Positions 62,570-64,000 of a stretch of DNA of 64,000 bases are shown in pieces. The first letter of the stretch is position 1, and each line of letters begins with the position of its first letter. The notes under the pieces were generated by a model. That model was given only the letters and a program-made list of their open reading frames with translations. It was not told the DNA's origin and ran no database searches. Made by a program: the position numbers and the translations under genes. This DNA is from Odontocerum albicorne. Its lineage: Eukaryota; Arthropoda; Insecta; Trichoptera; Odontoceridae. The stretch covers positions 11,941,112 to 12,005,111 of the forward strand of contig OX463854.1 of assembly GCA_949825065.1 (NCBI GenBank), written 5' to 3'.

Positions 62570-62919
62570 CGAGGCATATCCAGAAAGTAAGTGTACTGAA
62601 TTTTTGTAGGTTACAATTTTTTTTATTTAAAAAAAAAAATTACGTGGTTACCGTAGTACATATGTAAGCTATTTTTCGACATAGTCGCCATTCCTCTCAA
62701 TGCAGGTGGTGAAGCGGGGTATCAACTTTTTGATGCCTTCCTCGAAGTAGTTTCCCGCCAACCCCTCCGTCCACCTCCTCCTTTACCTCCTCGTCGGTTG
62801 AAAACATTTTTCAGGGGTCAACAAAGGGTCAGGCTACACGGAAGTGTAGCCAACATGTCGAAAATAAAATCCATCCGGTCGTGAGAGCCTCAGTACACTT
62901 AATTTCTGGATACGCATAG
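62570..62919 (-). mobile_element. 350-bp mariner deletion derivative
   Basis: The ends CGAGGCATATCCAGAAAGTA and the complement of CTATGCGTATCCAGAAATTA are flanked by TA (62568-62569, 62920-62921). Internally it keeps the transposase C-terminal part and then jumps to the left UTR of the 18500 element. Shared bases at both sides show it came from the same family by a larger internal deletion. Confidence 0.92.
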
Positions 62920-62921
62920 TA

Positions 62922-63290
62922 TATACGAGTACTATACTAGTAGTTTATCATGGTAAATATTTCATTTATGGTAAATATTTCATTTATCATATGTTATATA
63001 AATATATTTTATGTAATCTACCCTTCTTGGATGATTTGTGCCTGCTAAAACAAAACTTGCAATTGTATGAGAGTCAATATGAAAAAATAAACCATTAATT
63101 GATTATACTTTAAAAAATGAACAATCGATATATAAGTAAAAAAAATCTTCTTAGAAAGAAAAAAATCCTCATTCATTGAACGTGGCAAAGGTATGGTATT
63201 TGGTCAATTCTATCCGATGGAAACTACAAGATCTATGGTATATTCTCATCATTCAAACAGCTGGGATTTTCTACAATATCCATTCTGTTA
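62922..63290. other. AT-rich stretch, no gene recognised
   Basis: TTCATTTATGGTAAATATT is duplicated at 62959-62986. Nothing else was seen. Confidence 0.4.
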
Positions 63291-63291
63291 G

Positions 63292-63482
63292 GCCTCGGCC
63301 ACACAGGTAGGAGCCTCGCTCGGTGCTTAGAGCTACGCTACTATGTGATTATAATAATCACGTAGCGTGGTGCGAAGTAGCCATTGCGATAGTATGTGGT
63401 GCGTTGGTTCGCTAGAATATGTCACCTAGCTCGCAGCGTAGCTCTAAGCACCAAGCGAGGCTCCTACATGTGTGGCTAAGGC
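63292..63482. mobile_element. GC-rich foldback MITE
   Basis: The arms GCCTCGGCCACACAGGTAGG and the complement of GCCTTAGCCACACATGTAGG continue through AGCCTCGCTYGGTGCTTAGA and GCTACGCT. The centre has further self-complementary GTAGCGT/ACGCTAC pieces. No protein and no clear target duplication. Confidence 0.88.
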
Positions 63483-64000
63483 AGGGAACTAGCTAATACG
63501 CGGTTGTCCACCCGTAAGCGACACACGATTTATTTTTCCATCTTTTTAATTCTCATCACATTTAACCACAATATTAAAGGGATAAATTACTGGATTGGTT
63601 TGTTTATGAAGAAATATTTGTCCATTTATGTTATATGAACAAATATTTCTTCATAAACAATTCAATTATTTGAAGAGATTAAAAATTGCAAGTTTATAAA
63701 GGCCTTACTAACACTCCAGATTTCAATTTTATTGAATCTTTATTCGAAGATGCGAGTTTTGAATATTATTAATTTTGTAAAAGCATATCTTTTCAAAGAA
63801 AATACTGATTTATTTTGAACAAAATGAAAGCAGGTATTTTTTCGAGAACGCAGACGAATTTTGTTAAATACTTGACTGAATATTGAAGATCAAAGAAATT
63901 ATCTTAAATGTTGCTTACTTTTTGATATTAAAGTCGAAACTTGATATAACAAGTTAATTAAAATAAATCTTTAACATCACATATTCTTGGAAATAAGTTT
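63483..64000. other. AT-rich stretch with one hairpin
   Basis: A perfect hairpin of about 26 bases per arm lies at 63600-63661 (TGTTTATGAAGAAATATTTG and its complement). No gene recognised. Confidence 0.5.

Overview
The window looks like an AT-rich insect genome. The order is unresolved: one LINE family resembles families common in Lepidoptera, but this is from memory and does not settle it. The evidence for an animal genome is spliced exons with GT-AG introns, tRNA-derived SINEs, several LINE clades, mariner, hAT and piggyBac transposons, Penelope-like retroelements and minisatellites. There are no operons and no bacterial or phage features. Only one host gene is convincing.

Region 1 (0-13.7 kb): nine plus-strand exons encode the C-terminal about 400 residues of meckelin (TMEM67/MKS3), a ciliary transition-zone membrane protein. 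They run from an internal exon at 988 to the stop at 13634-13636, and all junctions are in phase. The 5' part of the gene lies outside the window. Its introns carry foldback elements, SINE and LINE scraps, a hAT-like element with a dead mariner inside it, and a long hairpin with hammerhead-ribozyme-like motifs in both arms.

Region 2 (13.7-23.4 kb): SINE and LINE debris, a 40-bp minisatellite, a 111-bp hAT-type MITE with a perfect 8-bp target duplication, a foldback element, a Penelope-type hairpin, a mariner nested inside an older DDE element, a tetranucleotide array and a Penelope fragment.

Region 3 (23.4-27.1 kb): a 3.3-kb DNA transposon with terminal inverted repeats of about 150 bp. It holds a decayed ORF of an arthropod multicopy, transposase-like family, and terminal scraps of a relative follow it.

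Region 4 (27.7-35.2 kb): the C-terminal half of an RTE-like reverse transcriptase, then a nearly complete minus-strand Jockey-clade LINE. The LINE has ORF1 with zinc knuckles and ORF2 with APE endonuclease and reverse transcriptase. Its two frame breaks both fall in G/C homopolymers.

Region 5 (35.2-51 kb): SINEs, CR1/L2-like LINE tails, 26-bp and 45-bp minisatellites, a mariner fragment, a possible solo LTR, RTE remnants and two further degenerate minisatellites.

Region 6 (51-64 kb): a piggyBac element bounded by TTAA whose 3' end is tandemly duplicated, a Penelope-like element with a GIY-YIG domain and a hammerhead-like motif, an RTE-like reverse transcriptase with YADD, SINEs, a 350-bp mariner deletion derivative and a foldback element.

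The genes do not form a pathway. Apart from meckelin, the window records repeated and often nested transposition. The observations most worth following are the hammerhead-like motifs in Penelope-type hairpins, the long-TIR transposon with an uncharacterised protein family, the duplicated piggyBac terminus, and the 3' tail shared by SINEs and a LINE.
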